Positions 7,647 through 17,243 of a stretch of DNA of 36,726 bases are shown one piece after another. Origin of the DNA: Aeromonas schubertii. Its GTDB lineage: Bacteria > Pseudomonadota > Gammaproteobacteria > Enterobacterales > Aeromonadaceae. The notes under the pieces are model-generated. The model searched no databases. It had not been told where the DNA came from and saw only the letters and a program-made list of their open reading frames with translations. How positions within the stretch are numbered: the first letter of the stretch is position 1; each line of letters starts with the position of its first letter. Made by a program: the position numbers and the translations under genes. The stretch is taken from NCBI RefSeq assembly GCF_000820105.1, contig NZ_CDDB01000053.1:1-36726 (forward strand), in the 5' to 3' direction.

Positions 7647-7660
7647 TTGATCCAGATCAA
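7647..7660. promoter_or_regulatory. Perfect FNR-type box TTGATCCAGATCAA
   Basis: This matches the FNR consensus TTGAT-N4-ATCAA in all ten fixed positions and is a true palindrome. It lies 67 bp upstream of the minus-strand 62-aa gene and about 175 bp upstream of the chemoreceptor on the plus strand, so either or both could be controlled. FNR would act here as an anaerobic regulator. CRP prefers a different core (TGTGA). Confidence 0.6.
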
Positions 7661-7834
7661 GACCATTCCGAATGGGCCAATTTTATCTCCGTATGAGTCT
7701 ACGCCTCCCCCTCCCTTCCTCACAAACCTGAGACGGATCACAAGGCGCCCTCGCCGAGTGCAACAGAGCCCTCACCTGGGAGTACTATCCTCACTAAAAT
7801 GAGAAGCCTGCCCAAGCAGGCACGAGGAGTCGTC

Positions 7835-9835
7835 ATGAAATGGATTTTTACACCGGCCATCCGACTGGGTAACCGGCTCTCCTTCAAATACAAGTTCCTG
7901 CTCTGGTCTTGTCTGATGCTGCTGCCGCTCGCCTACGGCATGATCAATCTGCTCGGCCGGCTGCAGGCCGAGAGCGAGCTGGCCCGCACCGAGCTCTCGG
8001 CGGTGGCACGACTCGCCCCCCTGCCCGACATAGAGTCGGCCCTGCTCACCCATCGCAATCTCAATAGCCAGCGCTTCTATGACAAGCCTCCGGTGAGCGG
8101 CGATGCGCTCAGCGCCTCGGCCCGCGCCGTGGACGAGGGGCTGGCCCGTTTTGGGGAGCCGGGCAACGGCGCCTTCTCCTCCCTGCAAAAAGGGTGGCAA
8201 GCGCTCAAGGAGAGCCTGGCCAACATAGAGCCGCTGCAAAGCGACCTGCGCCACGATCGTCTGTTGGCCGATCTGCGTCGCCTCTACAAGGGCGTGGCCG
8301 CAGCAGGCAGCCTTACCCAGGATCCGTCTCTTGGCACCTACTACATGGTGATCTTGAGTACCGATCGCCTGCCCCAGCTGCGCGATCTGCTGGGACAGGT
8401 ACGCGATCGAGGTGGCGCCATCGCCGACTTTGGCCTGTTCCAGGCCGAAGGCTATGGCAGCCTGCGCTTTCGACTCGATCTGATCCAGGCCACCACTCGC
8501 GAGCTCGAAGAGGATCTCGCCCTGCTCTATCAGATGCAGCCTGCCTACCGGGATGCACTGGGTGCCCAGACCGATGCCCTGCTCGGTCAGGTGCACACGG
8601 CCCTCGATACCTTCGAGAGCAAGATGATGAAAGATCAACTAATCCAGCTCACCGCCCCTGAGGTGCTCGCCATCGGGGATGGCCTCGACCAGCAGATAGC
8701 GGCACTGGAGCAGGCGGTGCGCGAGCGGCTGGCAGAGGATCTGGCCCAGCGCCTGGCGGCCAACCAGCGCCTCTTCTGGTGGACCGTCGCCCCCCTGGTG
8801 CTGGTGCTGCTGCTCTATCTCTATCTGATGACCGGCGCCTACCTCTCCCTGCGCGAGACGGTCGGCCGGGTACGCGGGGTGGCGGCCCGGGTCAACGCCC
8901 AGGATCTCAGCCAGCAGATCCCCGTGGTGGGCAGCGACGAGCTGGCGGCCATCAGCCGCGACTATAACGTCACCCTGGAGACCCTGCGTGCCCTGATGGC
9001 CCAGGTGCGCGAGAGCGGCCTGGCGGTGGAGCAGAGCGCCAATGCCATCGAGGAGCAGACCCGCCACTCCCAGCAGGTGATCGCCGCCCAGCAGGGTGAG
9101 ACCCACCAGGTGGCCACCGCCATCAAGGAGCTGGCGGCCACCTCCTGCGAGATGGCCAACAACGCCCAGCAGGCGGCCCGCATGACCGAAGAGACCCAGC
9201 AGGTGGTGGGCCAGGGTGAGAAGATGCTGGGGCGCACCATGGTGAGCATCGAGCAGATCGACAAGGAGGTGGGCCAGGCCGCGGCCACCATCAACGAGCT
9301 CGACAACCGCTGCGAACAGATAGGCAGCGTGATCGGGGTGATCCGCGGCATCGCCGATCAGACCAACCTGCTGGCTCTTAACGCCGCCATCGAGGCGGCC
9401 CGGGCCGGGGAGCAGGGGCGAGGCTTTGCGGTGGTGGCCGACGAGGTGCGCTCCCTGGCTAACCGCACCCAGGCCTCGACCGTGGAGATCCAGCAGATGA
9501 TCGAGCAGTTGCAACAGGGGGCCCGCGCCTCTGTCGAGACCATGACGTCGGTCAGCGATCAGGCCGGCAGCGGCGTGGCCCTCACCCGTGAGGTACAGCA
9601 AGCCTTCTTGGCCATTACCGGCAAGGTGGACCAGATGGTGGAGAGCAACACCGTCATCGCCAGCGCCATCGAGGAGCAAGGCGCCGTGGTCGGTGAGCTG
9701 GAGCGCAACGTGGTGCGCATCTCGGACGGCAGCGACGAGGCCCTGAGTGTGGCCAATGCGGCCCGGGACGGCGCCCGCCACATCCATCATCAGAGCGGCG
9801 AACTCAAGGCCATGGTGGAGCGTTTCATCCTCTAG
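7835..9835 (+). CDS. Methyl-accepting chemotaxis protein
   Basis: A 666-aa transmembrane chemoreceptor that controls CheA through CheW. The ATG at 7835 has GAGGAG five bases upstream; a longer open frame lacks this. TM1 is at about 21-40, then a large periplasmic, mostly helical sensor of about 270 residues, and TM2 is at about 314-337. A HAMP region (about 338-390) and a long coiled coil follow. The signalling hairpin (about 498-541) contains the near-invariant [20 protein letters not shown]. There is no C-terminal NWETF-like pentapeptide for CheR tethering. The sensor resembles no PAS, Cache or 4-helix Tar domain by eye, so the ligand is unknown. Transcribed alone, with an FNR-type box in the upstream gap. 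Confidence 0.95.
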   Translation: MKWIFTPAIRLGNRLSFKYKFLLWSCLMLLPLAYGMINLLGRLQAESELARTELSAVARLAPLPDIESALLTHRNLNSQRFYDKPPVSGDALSASARAVDEGLARFGEPGNGAFSSLQKGWQALKESLANIEPLQSDLRHDRLLADLRRLYKGVAAAGSLTQDPSLGTYYMVILSTDRLPQLRDLLGQVRDRGGAIADFGLFQAEGYGSLRFRLDLIQATTRELEEDLALLYQMQPAYRDALGAQTDALLGQVHTALDTFESKMMKDQLIQLTAPEVLAIGDGLDQQIAALEQAVRERLAEDLAQRLAANQRLFWWTVAPLVLVLLLYLYLMTGAYLSLRETVGRVRGVAARVNAQDLSQQIPVVGSDELAAISRDYNVTLETLRALMAQVRESGLAVEQSANAIEEQTRHSQQVIAAQQGETHQVATAIKELAATSCEMANNAQQAARMTEETQQVVGQGEKMLGRTMVSIEQIDKEVGQAAATINELDNRCEQIGSVIGVIRGIADQTNLLALNAAIEAARAGEQGRGFAVVADEVRSLANRTQASTVEIQQMIEQLQQGARASVETMTSVSDQAGSGVALTREVQQAFLAITGKVDQMVESNTVIASAIEEQGAVVGELERNVVRISDGSDEALSVANAARDGARHIHHQSGELKAMVERFIL

Positions 9836-9875
9836 GGCAGGCCATTGTTGGCATATGACAGATTTCCCTGCCAAG

Positions 9876-9908
9876 AGGGGGCGGTTTCTGCTAAGATCCG
9901 CCCCCTTT
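9876..9908 (+). terminator. GC-rich hairpin after the chemoreceptor gene
   Basis: AGGGGGCGG (9876-9884) pairs with CCGCCCCCT (9898-9906), with a 13-base loop and three T at 9906-9908. The T-tract is weak, so this is a possible rather than certain terminator. The loop also contains TAAGAT, which could be a -10 element for the next gene. Confidence 0.4.
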
Positions 9909-9955
9909 CATCGACACAGCGCCGGTCAGCCGGCGCCACCACGGGGAGCATCACC

Positions 9956-10534
9956 ATGACCATCGAATCCACTCTGCTTGAGCGCGCCAACGGACAGTGC
10001 GAGCTGTGTTGTGCCCAGGAAGGACTGAACCAGTACGCCATTCCCCACTCCCCGGCCCAGGATGCGGATCACAGCCTGGTGCTGTGTGCCACCTGTGAGG
10101 GTCAGATCAGTGCCCCCGATACCCTGGAGGTGAACCACTGGCGCTGCCTGGGAGACTCCATGTGGAGCCAGGTACCGGCGGTGCAGGTGATGGCCTGGCG
10201 CCAACTCAAGACCCTGGCCGAGCGCGGCGAGGTGTGGGCACGTGACAACCTCGACATGCTCTATCTGGACGACGAGACCCGCGCCTGGGCCGAAGCCGGC
10301 CAGCACGAGGCCGACGAGGATCAGGTGCCGACCGTCGACTCCAACGGCACTCGCCTGCAGGAGGGCGACTCGGTCACCCTGATCAAGGATCTCGACGTCA
10401 AGGGCGCCGGCTTCACCGCCAAGCGCGGCACCCTGGTCAAGAACATCCACCTCACCCACAACCCCCTGCACATCGAGGGCAAGGTCAACGGCATCCAGAT
10501 CGTGCTGGTTGCCGCCTACCTGAAGAAGGCGTAA
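9956..10534 (+). CDS. PhnA/YjdM-domain protein, long form
   Basis: A 192-aa cytoplasmic protein. The N-terminus carries a zinc-ribbon-like region with CELC (about 15-18) and CATC (about 46-49). A middle section of about 60 residues is unfamiliar (it starts near VNHWRC). The C-terminal 70 residues are a clear PhnA domain (DSNGTRLQEGDSVTLIKDL, then KVKNI-like and EGKVNGIQIVL segments). E. coli YjdM has about 111 aa and lacks the middle section. Despite the PhnA name, the family has no proven role in phosphonate breakdown. GGGGAG precedes the ATG at 9956, which excludes the longer open frame. Transcribed alone or after the chemoreceptor gene. Confidence 0.85.
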   Translation: MTIESTLLERANGQCELCCAQEGLNQYAIPHSPAQDADHSLVLCATCEGQISAPDTLEVNHWRCLGDSMWSQVPAVQVMAWRQLKTLAERGEVWARDNLDMLYLDDETRAWAEAGQHEADEDQVPTVDSNGTRLQEGDSVTLIKDLDVKGAGFTAKRGTLVKNIHLTHNPLHIEGKVNGIQIVLVAAYLKKA

Positions 10535-10539
10535 TGCCG

Positions 10540-10556
10540 GGGCGGCTTCGCCGCCC
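10540..10556 (+). terminator. Short GC hairpin after the PhnA-domain gene
   Basis: GGGCGG pairs with CCGCCC around a CTTCG loop, six bases after the stop. No T-run follows, so this may only stabilise the 3' end. Confidence 0.35.
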
Positions 10557-10653
10557 ATCTCTGTGCTCCCTTCTATACTTTTAGTCAGGCGCATCGCAGC
10601 GGATATTGATGTCCGCTGCGCTGCACTTTGTCTTCTTTCAGGGAGGAGAGCAG

Positions 10654-12006
10654 ATGAACCCTTCACTTTCTTTGGCACTGCTACTGGCGATCACCAGTGC
10701 AGCCGCCCAGGCCGCCCCCGAGCCACGGGTGCTGGCCGGACTCAAGGCCGGTGTGCCCCATGTGGCCGACGAACTGTTGGTGCAATATCAGACCGGCACC
10801 TCAAACAACCGCAAGATGAGCCTGCTCAAGGGGATGGGAGCCAATCGCCTGGAGACGGTGCGCGCCGCCTCTCTTGGTCAGGGCGAGCTGCAACGGATAC
10901 GTATCGGTTCTGGGCAGAGCCTGCAAAGCACCCTGACCCGGCTCGCCGCCGATCCCGGGGTCGAGTTTGTCGAGCCCAACTGGATTTATCAGCACAATGA
11001 TGCCTCAAACGATACCTACTACAAGGGAGGCAATCTGTGGGGCATGTACGGGCCAGCTACCTCTCCGGCCAATCCCTGGGGCAGTCGCGCCGGCGAGGCG
11101 TGGAATGCAGGCAAGCATGACTGTGGTGATGTAGTGGTCGGGATCATCGACGAGGGATACATGTACACCCACGAGGATCTCGCCGCGAATGCCTACACCA
11201 ACCCCGGCGAAGTCGCCGGCAATCGCATCGATGACGACGGTAACGGCTATGTGGACGACGTCTACGGCTGGGACTTCGACGGCAACAACAACAGCGTCTT
11301 CGATGGCACCAGCGACGATCATGGCACCCACGTGGCCGGCACCATCGGGGGCGTCGGAGGCAATGGCAAGGGCGTCGCCGGGGTGTGCTGGAACGTGCAC
11401 CTGATGAACGCCAAGTTCCTCGGCAAACGCGGTGGTACCACGGCCAATGCCATCAAGGCGGTCGATTATTTCACCGATCTCAAGATGCGCCACAATCTCA
11501 ACCTCATCGCCACCAGCAACAGCTGGGGGGGCGGTGGCTACTCCAAGGGGCTACAGGACGCCATCGAGCGGGCCAATAGTGCCGGCATCCTCTTTATTGC
11601 CGCCGCCGGCAACAGCACGGTGGACTGCGACAGCGGCTCAAGCTGCTACCCGGCAGAATATCCGAACGACAACCTGATTGCCGTCGCCTCCATCACCAAC
11701 ACCGGCGCCATGAGCTCGTTTTCCAACTTCGGCGCCACCACCATCGACATCTGCGCACCGGGCTCAAGCATCGTCTCCACCGTGCCCAAAAGCGCCAAGC
11801 GCCAGGTGGTGTCCGGATATGCCAGTTACAGTGGCACTTCCATGGCCACTCCCCACGTGAGTGGCGCCGCCGCCCTCTACAAGGCACTTCATCCGGGGGC
11901 CACTCATCTCGAGGTGAAGGCGGCTCTGCTCGGTAGTGCCACCTGGACCGCCGCCTGTGATGGCAAGGTGAGCAGTCATGGTCGCCTCAACGTCAGCGGC
12001 TTCTGA
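10654..12006 (+). CDS. Secreted subtilisin-type serine protease (S8)
   Basis: A 450-aa exported peptidase. A signal peptide (hydrophobic LALLLAITSAAAQAA, cleavage near Ala21) is followed by an inhibitor-I9-like propeptide (about 37-112, with the typical LLVQYQTG and PGVEFVEPNW). The catalytic domain has Asp166 in GIIDEG, His223 in DDHGTHVAG, the oxyanion Asn320 in AAAGN and Ser396 in SGTSMATPH, so the triad is complete. DDDGNGYVDD (about 193-202) looks like a calcium loop. There is no C-terminal P-domain, which separates it from the known kexin-like Aeromonas serine protease. GGGAGGAG precedes the ATG at 10654. It is a candidate extracellular or periplasmic protease; the substrate is unknown. 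Confidence 0.93.
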   Translation: MNPSLSLALLLAITSAAAQAAPEPRVLAGLKAGVPHVADELLVQYQTGTSNNRKMSLLKGMGANRLETVRAASLGQGELQRIRIGSGQSLQSTLTRLAADPGVEFVEPNWIYQHNDASNDTYYKGGNLWGMYGPATSPANPWGSRAGEAWNAGKHDCGDVVVGIIDEGYMYTHEDLAANAYTNPGEVAGNRIDDDGNGYVDDVYGWDFDGNNNSVFDGTSDDHGTHVAGTIGGVGGNGKGVAGVCWNVHLMNAKFLGKRGGTTANAIKAVDYFTDLKMRHNLNLIATSNSWGGGGYSKGLQDAIERANSAGILFIAAAGNSTVDCDSGSSCYPAEYPNDNLIAVASITNTGAMSSFSNFGATTIDICAPGSSIVSTVPKSAKRQVVSGYASYSGTSMATPHVSGAAALYKALHPGATHLEVKAALLGSATWTAACDGKVSSHGRLNVSGF

Positions 12007-12023
12007 CTCGCCCCCCGTAACAG

Positions 12024-12052
12024 AGAGGGCCCCGCACTGCGGGGCCCTCTTT
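12024..12052. terminator. Strong terminator between protease gene and ppsA
   Basis: A 12-bp stem AGAGGGCCCCGC / GCGGGGCCCTCT (12024-12035, 12039-12050) with a 3-base loop, then TT. It sits between two converging genes and may serve both. Confidence 0.7.
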
Positions 12053-12070
12053 ATCAGGTGATGATGCTCA

Positions 12071-14443
12071 TCAGGCCGGATGATTCTCGGCCAGATAGAG
12101 CCAGGTGTTGACGACGGTGTCGGGGTTGAGAGAGAGCGAATCTATCCCCTCCTCGAGCAGCCAGGCGGCAAAGTCGGCGTGATCGGAAGGCCCTTGACCG
12201 CAGATCCCCACGTATTTTCCGCTGCGTCGGGCCGCCTGGATCGCCAGGGAGAGCAGCGCCTTGACCGCATCGTTACGCTCGTCGAACAACTCGGCGATGA
12301 TCCCCGAATCCCGATCCAGCCCCAGGGTGAGCTGGGTCATGTCGTTCGAGCCGATGGAGAAGCCATCCACGTGCTGAAGGAACTGATCCGCCAGCAGGGC
12401 GTTGCTCGGGATCTCGCACATCATGATCACCTTGAGACCCCGCTCACCCCGGCGCAGACCGTTCTCGGCCAGGATATCGTTGACCCTCACTATCTCGCCC
12501 ACGGTGCGCACGAAGGGGATCATCACCTCGACGTTGGTCAACCCCATCACATCGCGTACCCGCTTGATGGCCTCGCACTCGAGGGCGAAACAGGGACGGA
12601 AGCTCTCATCGATGTAGCGCGACGCCCCGCGAAAACCGATCATGGGGTTCTCCTCGTGGGGTTCATACTCGCGCCCCCCTACCAGGTTGGCGTATTCGTT
12701 GGACTTGAAATCCGACATCCGCACTATGACCCGCTCCGGCCAGAAGGCGGCGGCCAGGGTGGCAATCCCCTCGGTCAGCTTGGCCACGTAGAACTCGCGC
12801 GGGCTCTCGTAGCCGGCCATCATGGGGCGTATGGTCCCCTGCAGCTCGGGGCTCAGGGTATCAAACTCGAGCAGCGCCTTGGGATGTACCCCTATCATCC
12901 GGTTGATGATGAACTCCAGACGCGCCAGCCCTACCCCCGCATGGGGCAACTGGGCAAAGTCGAAGGCCCTGTCAGGGTTGCCCACGTTCATCATGATCTT
13001 GACCGGCAGTCGCGGCATGTTGCCCACCTGGGTCACCGCCACCTCGAAGTCGAGCTCTCCCTCGTAGATGAAGCCGGTATCCCCTTCGGCGCAAGAGACG
13101 GTCACCCGCTGGCCATCCTGAATGCGGGAGGTGGCATCACCACACCCGACCACGGCAGGGATGCCGAGCTCACGGGCGATGATGGCGGCGTGGCAGGTAC
13201 GCCCACCCCGGTTGGTGACGATGGCCGAGGCCCGCTTCATGATGGGCTCCCAGTCCGGATCGGTCATGTCGGTGACCAGCACGTCCCCGGGTTTGACCTG
13301 ATCCATGTCGCGAATAGAGCTCACCACCTTGGCCGGACCACGGCCTATCTTGTGACCGATGGCACGCCCTTCGGCGATGACACTGCCCGACTGTTTGAGG
13401 GCGAAACGCTCCAGGGTGTTGGCCTCCTGGCGGCTGCGCACCGTCTCGGGACGCGCCTGCACGATGTAAAGCCGGCCATCCACCCCATCCTTGGCCCACT
13501 CGATGTCCATGGGACGACCGTAGTGGCGCTCGATGATGAGGGCCTGGCGGGCCAACTCCATCACCTCTTCGTCACTGATGCAGAAGCGGCCGCGCTCCTG
13601 CTCATCGGTGTCGAGGGTCTGCACCTGACGACCGTGCCCCTCGTCGGCTGAATAGGTCATCTTGATAAGCTTGGAGCCCAGGGTCTTTCGCACCACGGCG
13701 GGACGCCCCCCCTTGAGGGTCGGCTTGTGGACGTAAAACTCATCAGGGTTGACGGCGCCCTGCACCACCATCTCGCCCAGGCCATAGGAGCCGGTGATAA
13801 AGACCACGTCCTGGAAACCGGACTCGGTATCCAGGGTAAACATGACGCCGGAGGAGGAGAGATCCGAGCGCACCATGCGCTGCACCCCGGCCGAGAGGGC
13901 GACCCCCTTGTGGTCATAGCCCTGATGCACCCGGTAGGAGATGGCCCTGTCGTTAAACAGTGACGCGAAGACATGCTTGATGGCGGTGAGCACCGCATCG
14001 ATACCGCGCACGTTGAGGAAGGTCTCCTGCTGACCGGCGAACGAGGCATCGGGCATATCCTCGGCAGTGGCCGAAGAGCGCACCGCAAAGGAGGCCTCTC
14101 CCGCCGCCAGCTTGAGGTAGGCTTCGCGGATCGCCTGCTCCAGGGCCGGCTGCAGCGGCGCAGCCACCACCCAGTCGCGGATCTGCTGCCCGGCCCTGGC
14201 CAGGGCGGCCACATCGTCCACATCCAGGCTGTCGAGCAGCTCATGGATCCTGTGGTTCAGACCACTCTCCTCGAGAAACTGGTTAAACGCAAACGCCGTG
14301 GTGGCAAAGCCCCCGGGCACCGAGACACCCGCCTCCGAGAGGTTGCTGATCATCTCCCCAAGAGATGCGTTCTTGCCGCCGACCCGGTCCACGTCCTGCA
14401 TACCGAGCTGCTCGTACCAGAGTACGTACTGTTGCACTTGCAT
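12071..14443 (-). CDS. ppsA: Phosphoenolpyruvate synthase
   Basis: PpsA makes phosphoenolpyruvate from pyruvate and ATP with release of AMP and phosphate, for gluconeogenesis from three-carbon substrates. The 790-aa product (E. coli 792) has the N-terminal ATP-grasp-like domain ([11 protein letters not shown] near 21-31, [10 protein letters not shown] near 120-129). The phosphohistidine domain carries GGRTCHAAI, with catalytic His418 and Thr416, the site class modified by PpsR. The C-terminal PEP/pyruvate barrel ends in [12 protein letters not shown]. The ATG at 14441-14443 gives the family N-terminus ([10 protein letters not shown]); the open frame continues upstream without homology. The gene is divergent from its regulator ppsR. 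Confidence 0.97.
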   Translation of the reverse strand: MQVQQYVLWYEQLGMQDVDRVGGKNASLGEMISNLSEAGVSVPGGFATTAFAFNQFLEESGLNHRIHELLDSLDVDDVAALARAGQQIRDWVVAAPLQPALEQAIREAYLKLAAGEASFAVRSSATAEDMPDASFAGQQETFLNVRGIDAVLTAIKHVFASLFNDRAISYRVHQGYDHKGVALSAGVQRMVRSDLSSSGVMFTLDTESGFQDVVFITGSYGLGEMVVQGAVNPDEFYVHKPTLKGGRPAVVRKTLGSKLIKMTYSADEGHGRQVQTLDTDEQERGRFCISDEEVMELARQALIIERHYGRPMDIEWAKDGVDGRLYIVQARPETVRSRQEANTLERFALKQSGSVIAEGRAIGHKIGRGPAKVVSSIRDMDQVKPGDVLVTDMTDPDWEPIMKRASAIVTNRGGRTCHAAIIARELGIPAVVGCGDATSRIQDGQRVTVSCAEGDTGFIYEGELDFEVAVTQVGNMPRLPVKIMMNVGNPDRAFDFAQLPHAGVGLARLEFIINRMIGVHPKALLEFDTLSPELQGTIRPMMAGYESPREFYVAKLTEGIATLAAAFWPERVIVRMSDFKSNEYANLVGGREYEPHEENPMIGFRGASRYIDESFRPCFALECEAIKRVRDVMGLTNVEVMIPFVRTVGEIVRVNDILAENGLRRGERGLKVIMMCEIPSNALLADQFLQHVDGFSIGSNDMTQLTLGLDRDSGIIAELFDERNDAVKALLSLAIQAARRSGKYVGICGQGPSDHADFAAWLLEEGIDSLSLNPDTVVNTWLYLAENHPA

Positions 14444-14508
14444 GTCTCCACGTTGGAGGGCGAAGAGGAACTTCCCGCCCTGTGAGTTGTTATTGCTGCC
14501 AACCACCA

Positions 14509-14526
14509 CAAGAAAACGTTTTCTTG
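14509..14526. promoter_or_regulatory. Perfect 18-bp palindrome CAAGAAAACGTTTTCTTG (LacI-family-type operator)
   Basis: The centre AAACGTTT is the hallmark of LacI/GalR-family operators, including Cra (FruR), which activates ppsA in E. coli. The site is about 66 bp before the ppsA start, in the ppsA-ppsR gap. Cra is the best guess from the target gene; the outer bases differ from the usual TGAAACGTTTCA, so another family member is possible. Confidence 0.55.
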
Positions 14527-14534
14527 CCCGTTTC

Positions 14535-14559
14535 AAAAAAATCCCCGTGACGAGGGGAT
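14535..14559 (-). terminator. Leftward intrinsic terminator upstream of ppsA
   Basis: On the minus strand ATCCCC, loop TCGTCAC and GGGGAT are followed by a run of T, about 90 bases before the ppsA start. It would stop leftward RNA starting further right, for example from the TAAAAT at 14577-14582. It may be an attenuator in a long ppsA leader, the end of a very short RNA, or an insulator. Confidence 0.6.
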
Positions 14560-14650
14560 GGTGCTGGCGCAACACTATTTTACAATGGCGCACATGAAAT
14601 TAACGCTACCGGTTTGCAGCCGGCATCACAAGTTGAACGTGGCAGAGCGG

Positions 14651-14656
14651 TTGACA
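14651..14656 (+). promoter_or_regulatory. Consensus -35 hexamer TTGACA upstream of ppsR
   Basis: A perfect TTGACA lies 57 bp before the ppsR start. No strong -10 stands at 17 bp; TTTATT further down is weak. It is therefore offered only as a possible promoter part. Confidence 0.3.
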
Positions 14657-14712
14657 ATTTGCTTTGGTATCCCACGAAACTTTATTCGTCTCTCATAGAA
14701 AGGAGCCTCACC

Positions 14713-15525
14713 TTGCGCACCGTCTTCTACGTTTCCGACGGCACCGCCATCACGGCCGAAGTCTTCGGTCATGCCGTTTTGAGCCAGTTTCCCCTCCCCT
14801 TCGAGCAGGTGACCATCCCCTTCGTCGAGACCCGGGAGAAGGCCCGCCAGGTGCGCCAGCGGATCGACGACTGCTTCGTGCACTCCGGTGTGCGCCCCTT
14901 GCTGTTTCACACCATCGTCGACCCCGGGGTGCGCGAAGAGGTGCTGCGTGCCAACGCCAACGCCCACGACTTTCTCAACACCTTTGTCGCCCCTTTGGAG
15001 AGCGAGCTCGGGATCAAGGCCCAGCCCAGAGTCCATCGCACCCACGGGGTGGAGAACCGCAAGCACTACGACGATCGCATCGAAGCGGTCAACTTCGCCC
15101 TGACCAACGACGATGGCATCTCCACCCGGGAGTATGACGAGGCCGACATCATCCTCATCGGAGTCTCTCGCTGCGGCAAGACTCCCACCAGCCTCTACCT
15201 GGCCCTGCAATTCGGGATCCGGGCCGCCAACTACCCCTTTATCGAGCAGGACATGGGGATGCTCGAGCTGCCCACCGCCCTCAAGGCCAATCGCCACAAG
15301 CTCTTCGGTCTGACCATCGACCCCGAACGGCTCCACGAGATCCGCAACCAGCGTCGGGCCAACAGCCGCTATGCCTCGCTGGATCAATGCCGGCAAGAGC
15401 TCTCCCGGGTCGAGCGGCTGTTTCGCCAGGAGGCGATTCACTACCTCGACACCACTTCCCACTCGGTCGAAGAGATCAGCGCCAAGATCCTCGAGACCAC
15501 GGGGCTGCGTCGTCAACTCTTCTGA
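14713..15525 (+). CDS. ppsR: PEP synthase regulatory protein (bifunctional kinase/pyrophosphorylase)
   Basis: PpsR uses ADP to phosphorylate PpsA on a Thr next to its catalytic His, and removes that group with phosphate, thereby switching the enzyme off and on. The 270-aa product (E. coli 277) carries the family P-loop GVSRCGKT at 150-157 and the N-terminal [13 protein letters not shown]. The start is a TTG at 14713: AAAGGAG stands at the right distance and the protein then begins (M)RTVFYVSDG as in relatives. No ATG fits, since the frame upstream has no homology. It is divergent from its target ppsA. Confidence 0.94.
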   Translation: MRTVFYVSDGTAITAEVFGHAVLSQFPLPFEQVTIPFVETREKARQVRQRIDDCFVHSGVRPLLFHTIVDPGVREEVLRANANAHDFLNTFVAPLESELGIKAQPRVHRTHGVENRKHYDDRIEAVNFALTNDDGISTREYDEADIILIGVSRCGKTPTSLYLALQFGIRAANYPFIEQDMGMLELPTALKANRHKLFGLTIDPERLHEIRNQRRANSRYASLDQCRQELSRVERLFRQEAIHYLDTTSHSVEEISAKILETTGLRRQLF

Positions 15526-15529
15526 CACA

Positions 15530-15550
15530 CGGGGAGTGACGTACTCCCCG
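15530..15550 (+). terminator. Hairpin after ppsR
   Basis: CGGGGAGT and ACTCCCCG pair around GACGT, directly after the stop. No T-tract follows, so termination is uncertain. Confidence 0.4.
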
Positions 15551-15824
15551 ACCCTGTCAAGCCCGCCAAAGCCAACTGTTCATAACTCACACAAACCACT
15601 CCAGCCCGCCTGTTTTTCCATCACAACCCACCACCTGGCACCCATAAAAACACCATTTCATAGCAAAAATGGATGCAAAATAGGCTGCATATCATTATTC
15701 TCCACACTGCACCACCCATCATAAAAATTGCCACACGGCGCAGCGTAACGAAATAAATACGGATTTCGTCACCCTTTCGGAACAAGTGGCAAACCAACGA
15801 CGTACACAGATGTAAGGACAGAGT
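15551..15824. other. Leader/promoter region of aroP
   Basis: About 270 bp, AT-richer than its surroundings, without a supported gene. It must hold the aroP promoter. I looked for paired TyrR boxes (TGTAAA-N6-TTTACA) and saw only an isolated TGTAAG near the start codon, so no operator is claimed. Confidence 0.5.
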
Positions 15825-17201
15825 ATGGATCTTCAACCACAGGGCCCAGAGCTCAAGCGCGGCCTGAAAAACCGCCATATCCAGCTGATCGCGCTGGGCG
15901 GGGCCATCGGCACCGGCCTCTTTCTCGGCATCGCCGACACCATCAAGATGGCAGGGCCGGCCGTGCTGCTGGGCTATGCCATCGGCGGCTTTATCGCCTT
16001 TCTCATCATGCGCCAGCTCGGCGAGATGGTGGTGGAAGAGCCGGTTGCCGGCTCCTTTAGCCACTTTGCCTACAAGTACTGGGGGGATTTCGCCGGGTTT
16101 GCCTCCGGCTGGAACTACTGGGTGCTCTATGTGCTGGTAAGCATGGCCGAGTTGACCGCCGTCGGCATCTATGTGCAGTACTGGTGGCCCGAGATCCCGA
16201 CCTGGATGTCGGCCGCCTTCTTCTTCGTGCTTATCAACGCCATCAACCTCACCAACGTCAAGGCGTTTGGCGAGATGGAGTTCTGGTTTGCCATCATCAA
16301 GGTGGTCGCCATCCTCGGCATGATCGGCTTCGGTGGCTGGATGCTGCTCTCCGGTAGTGGCGGGCCGGACGCCTCGGTGAGCAATCTGTGGGATCAGGGT
16401 GGCTTCTTCCCCAACGGCGTCAGCGGTCTGGTGATGGCCATGGCCTTCATCATGTTCTCGTTTGGCGGTCTGGAGCTGGTCGGGATCACTGCCGCCGAGG
16501 CCGACAACCCGGAGAAGAGCATTCCCAAGGCCACCAACCAGGTGATCTATCGCATCCTCATCTTCTACATCGGCGCCCTGACCGTGCTGCTCTCCCTCTA
16601 CCCCTGGGGCAAGGTGAGCGAAGGGGGCAGCCCGTTCGTGATGATCTTCCACGCCCTCGACAGCAACCTGGTGGCCAACGTGCTCAACCTGGTGGTACTG
16701 ACCGCCGCCCTCTCCGTCTATAACAGCTGCGTCTACTGCAACAGCCGCATGCTCTTTGGCCTGGCCCGCCAGGGGAATGGCCCCAGGGCCCTGCTCAAGA
16801 CCAACAGGAGCGGCGTCCCGCTGGTGGCCATCAGTGTCTCGGCCGCAGCCACCCTGTTGTGTGTGCTCATCAACTACCTGATGCCGGGTCAGGCCTTTGG
16901 TCTGCTGATGGCACTGGTGGTCTCGGCACTGGTGATCAACTGGGCCATGATCAGCCTGGCTCACCTGAAGTTTCGCAAGCAGAAGGCCGCCGAGGGCGTC
17001 ACCACCCGCTTCCAGGCCCTCTGGTACCCGCTGGGTAACTACCTCTGCCTCGCCTTTATGGCCGGCATCCTGATCATCATGTACCTGACCGACGGTACCC
17101 GCATCTCGGTCGAGCTGATCCCTGCCTGGCTGGTGGTACTGGCCGTCGGCTATCAGCTTAAGCGGCGAGGCGCTCGCCATACCCAGGCCGCTCGCGCCTG
17201 A
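15825..17201 (+). CDS. aroP: Aromatic amino acid permease, AroP-type
   Basis: A 458-aa inner-membrane proton symporter of the APC superfamily, importing phenylalanine, tyrosine and tryptophan. The sequence runs almost in parallel with E. coli AroP (457 aa): LKRGLKNRHIQLIALGGAIG near the N-terminus, the FSHFAYKYWG-FAGFASGWNYW region, then GLELVGITAAEADNPE and YNSCVYCNSRMLFGLA. About twelve hydrophobic helices can be drawn. PheP is a close paralogue, so the substrate range within aromatic amino acids is inferred. Transcribed alone, ended by a strong terminator. Confidence 0.93.
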   Translation: MDLQPQGPELKRGLKNRHIQLIALGGAIGTGLFLGIADTIKMAGPAVLLGYAIGGFIAFLIMRQLGEMVVEEPVAGSFSHFAYKYWGDFAGFASGWNYWVLYVLVSMAELTAVGIYVQYWWPEIPTWMSAAFFFVLINAINLTNVKAFGEMEFWFAIIKVVAILGMIGFGGWMLLSGSGGPDASVSNLWDQGGFFPNGVSGLVMAMAFIMFSFGGLELVGITAAEADNPEKSIPKATNQVIYRILIFYIGALTVLLSLYPWGKVSEGGSPFVMIFHALDSNLVANVLNLVVLTAALSVYNSCVYCNSRMLFGLARQGNGPRALLKTNRSGVPLVAISVSAAATLLCVLINYLMPGQAFGLLMALVVSALVINWAMISLAHLKFRKQKAAEGVTTRFQALWYPLGNYLCLAFMAGILIIMYLTDGTRISVELIPAWLVVLAVGYQLKRRGARHTQAARA

Positions 17202-17205
17202 CACC

Positions 17206-17230
17206 AAACCGGCCAAATGGCCGGTTTTTT
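17206..17230 (+). terminator. aroP terminator
   Basis: AAACCGGCCA and TGGCCGGTTT pair around AA, followed by a T-run (to 17231). It is a canonical intrinsic terminator six bases after the stop. Confidence 0.9.
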
Positions 17231-17243
17231 TATTCCCGAGCAT

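Noticed and set aside
12080-13651. 523-codon open frame on the plus strand
   Set aside because: It is the antisense shadow of ppsA; no ribosome site or domain.
15551-15824. TyrR operator for aroP
   Set aside because: Only one half-like TGTAAG was found; the paired TGTAAA-N6-TTTACA pattern is missing.
15621-17243. 540-codon open frame on the minus strand
   Set aside because: It is the antisense shadow of aroP, rich in His, Gln and Gly. It also runs through the aroP terminator and promoter region.
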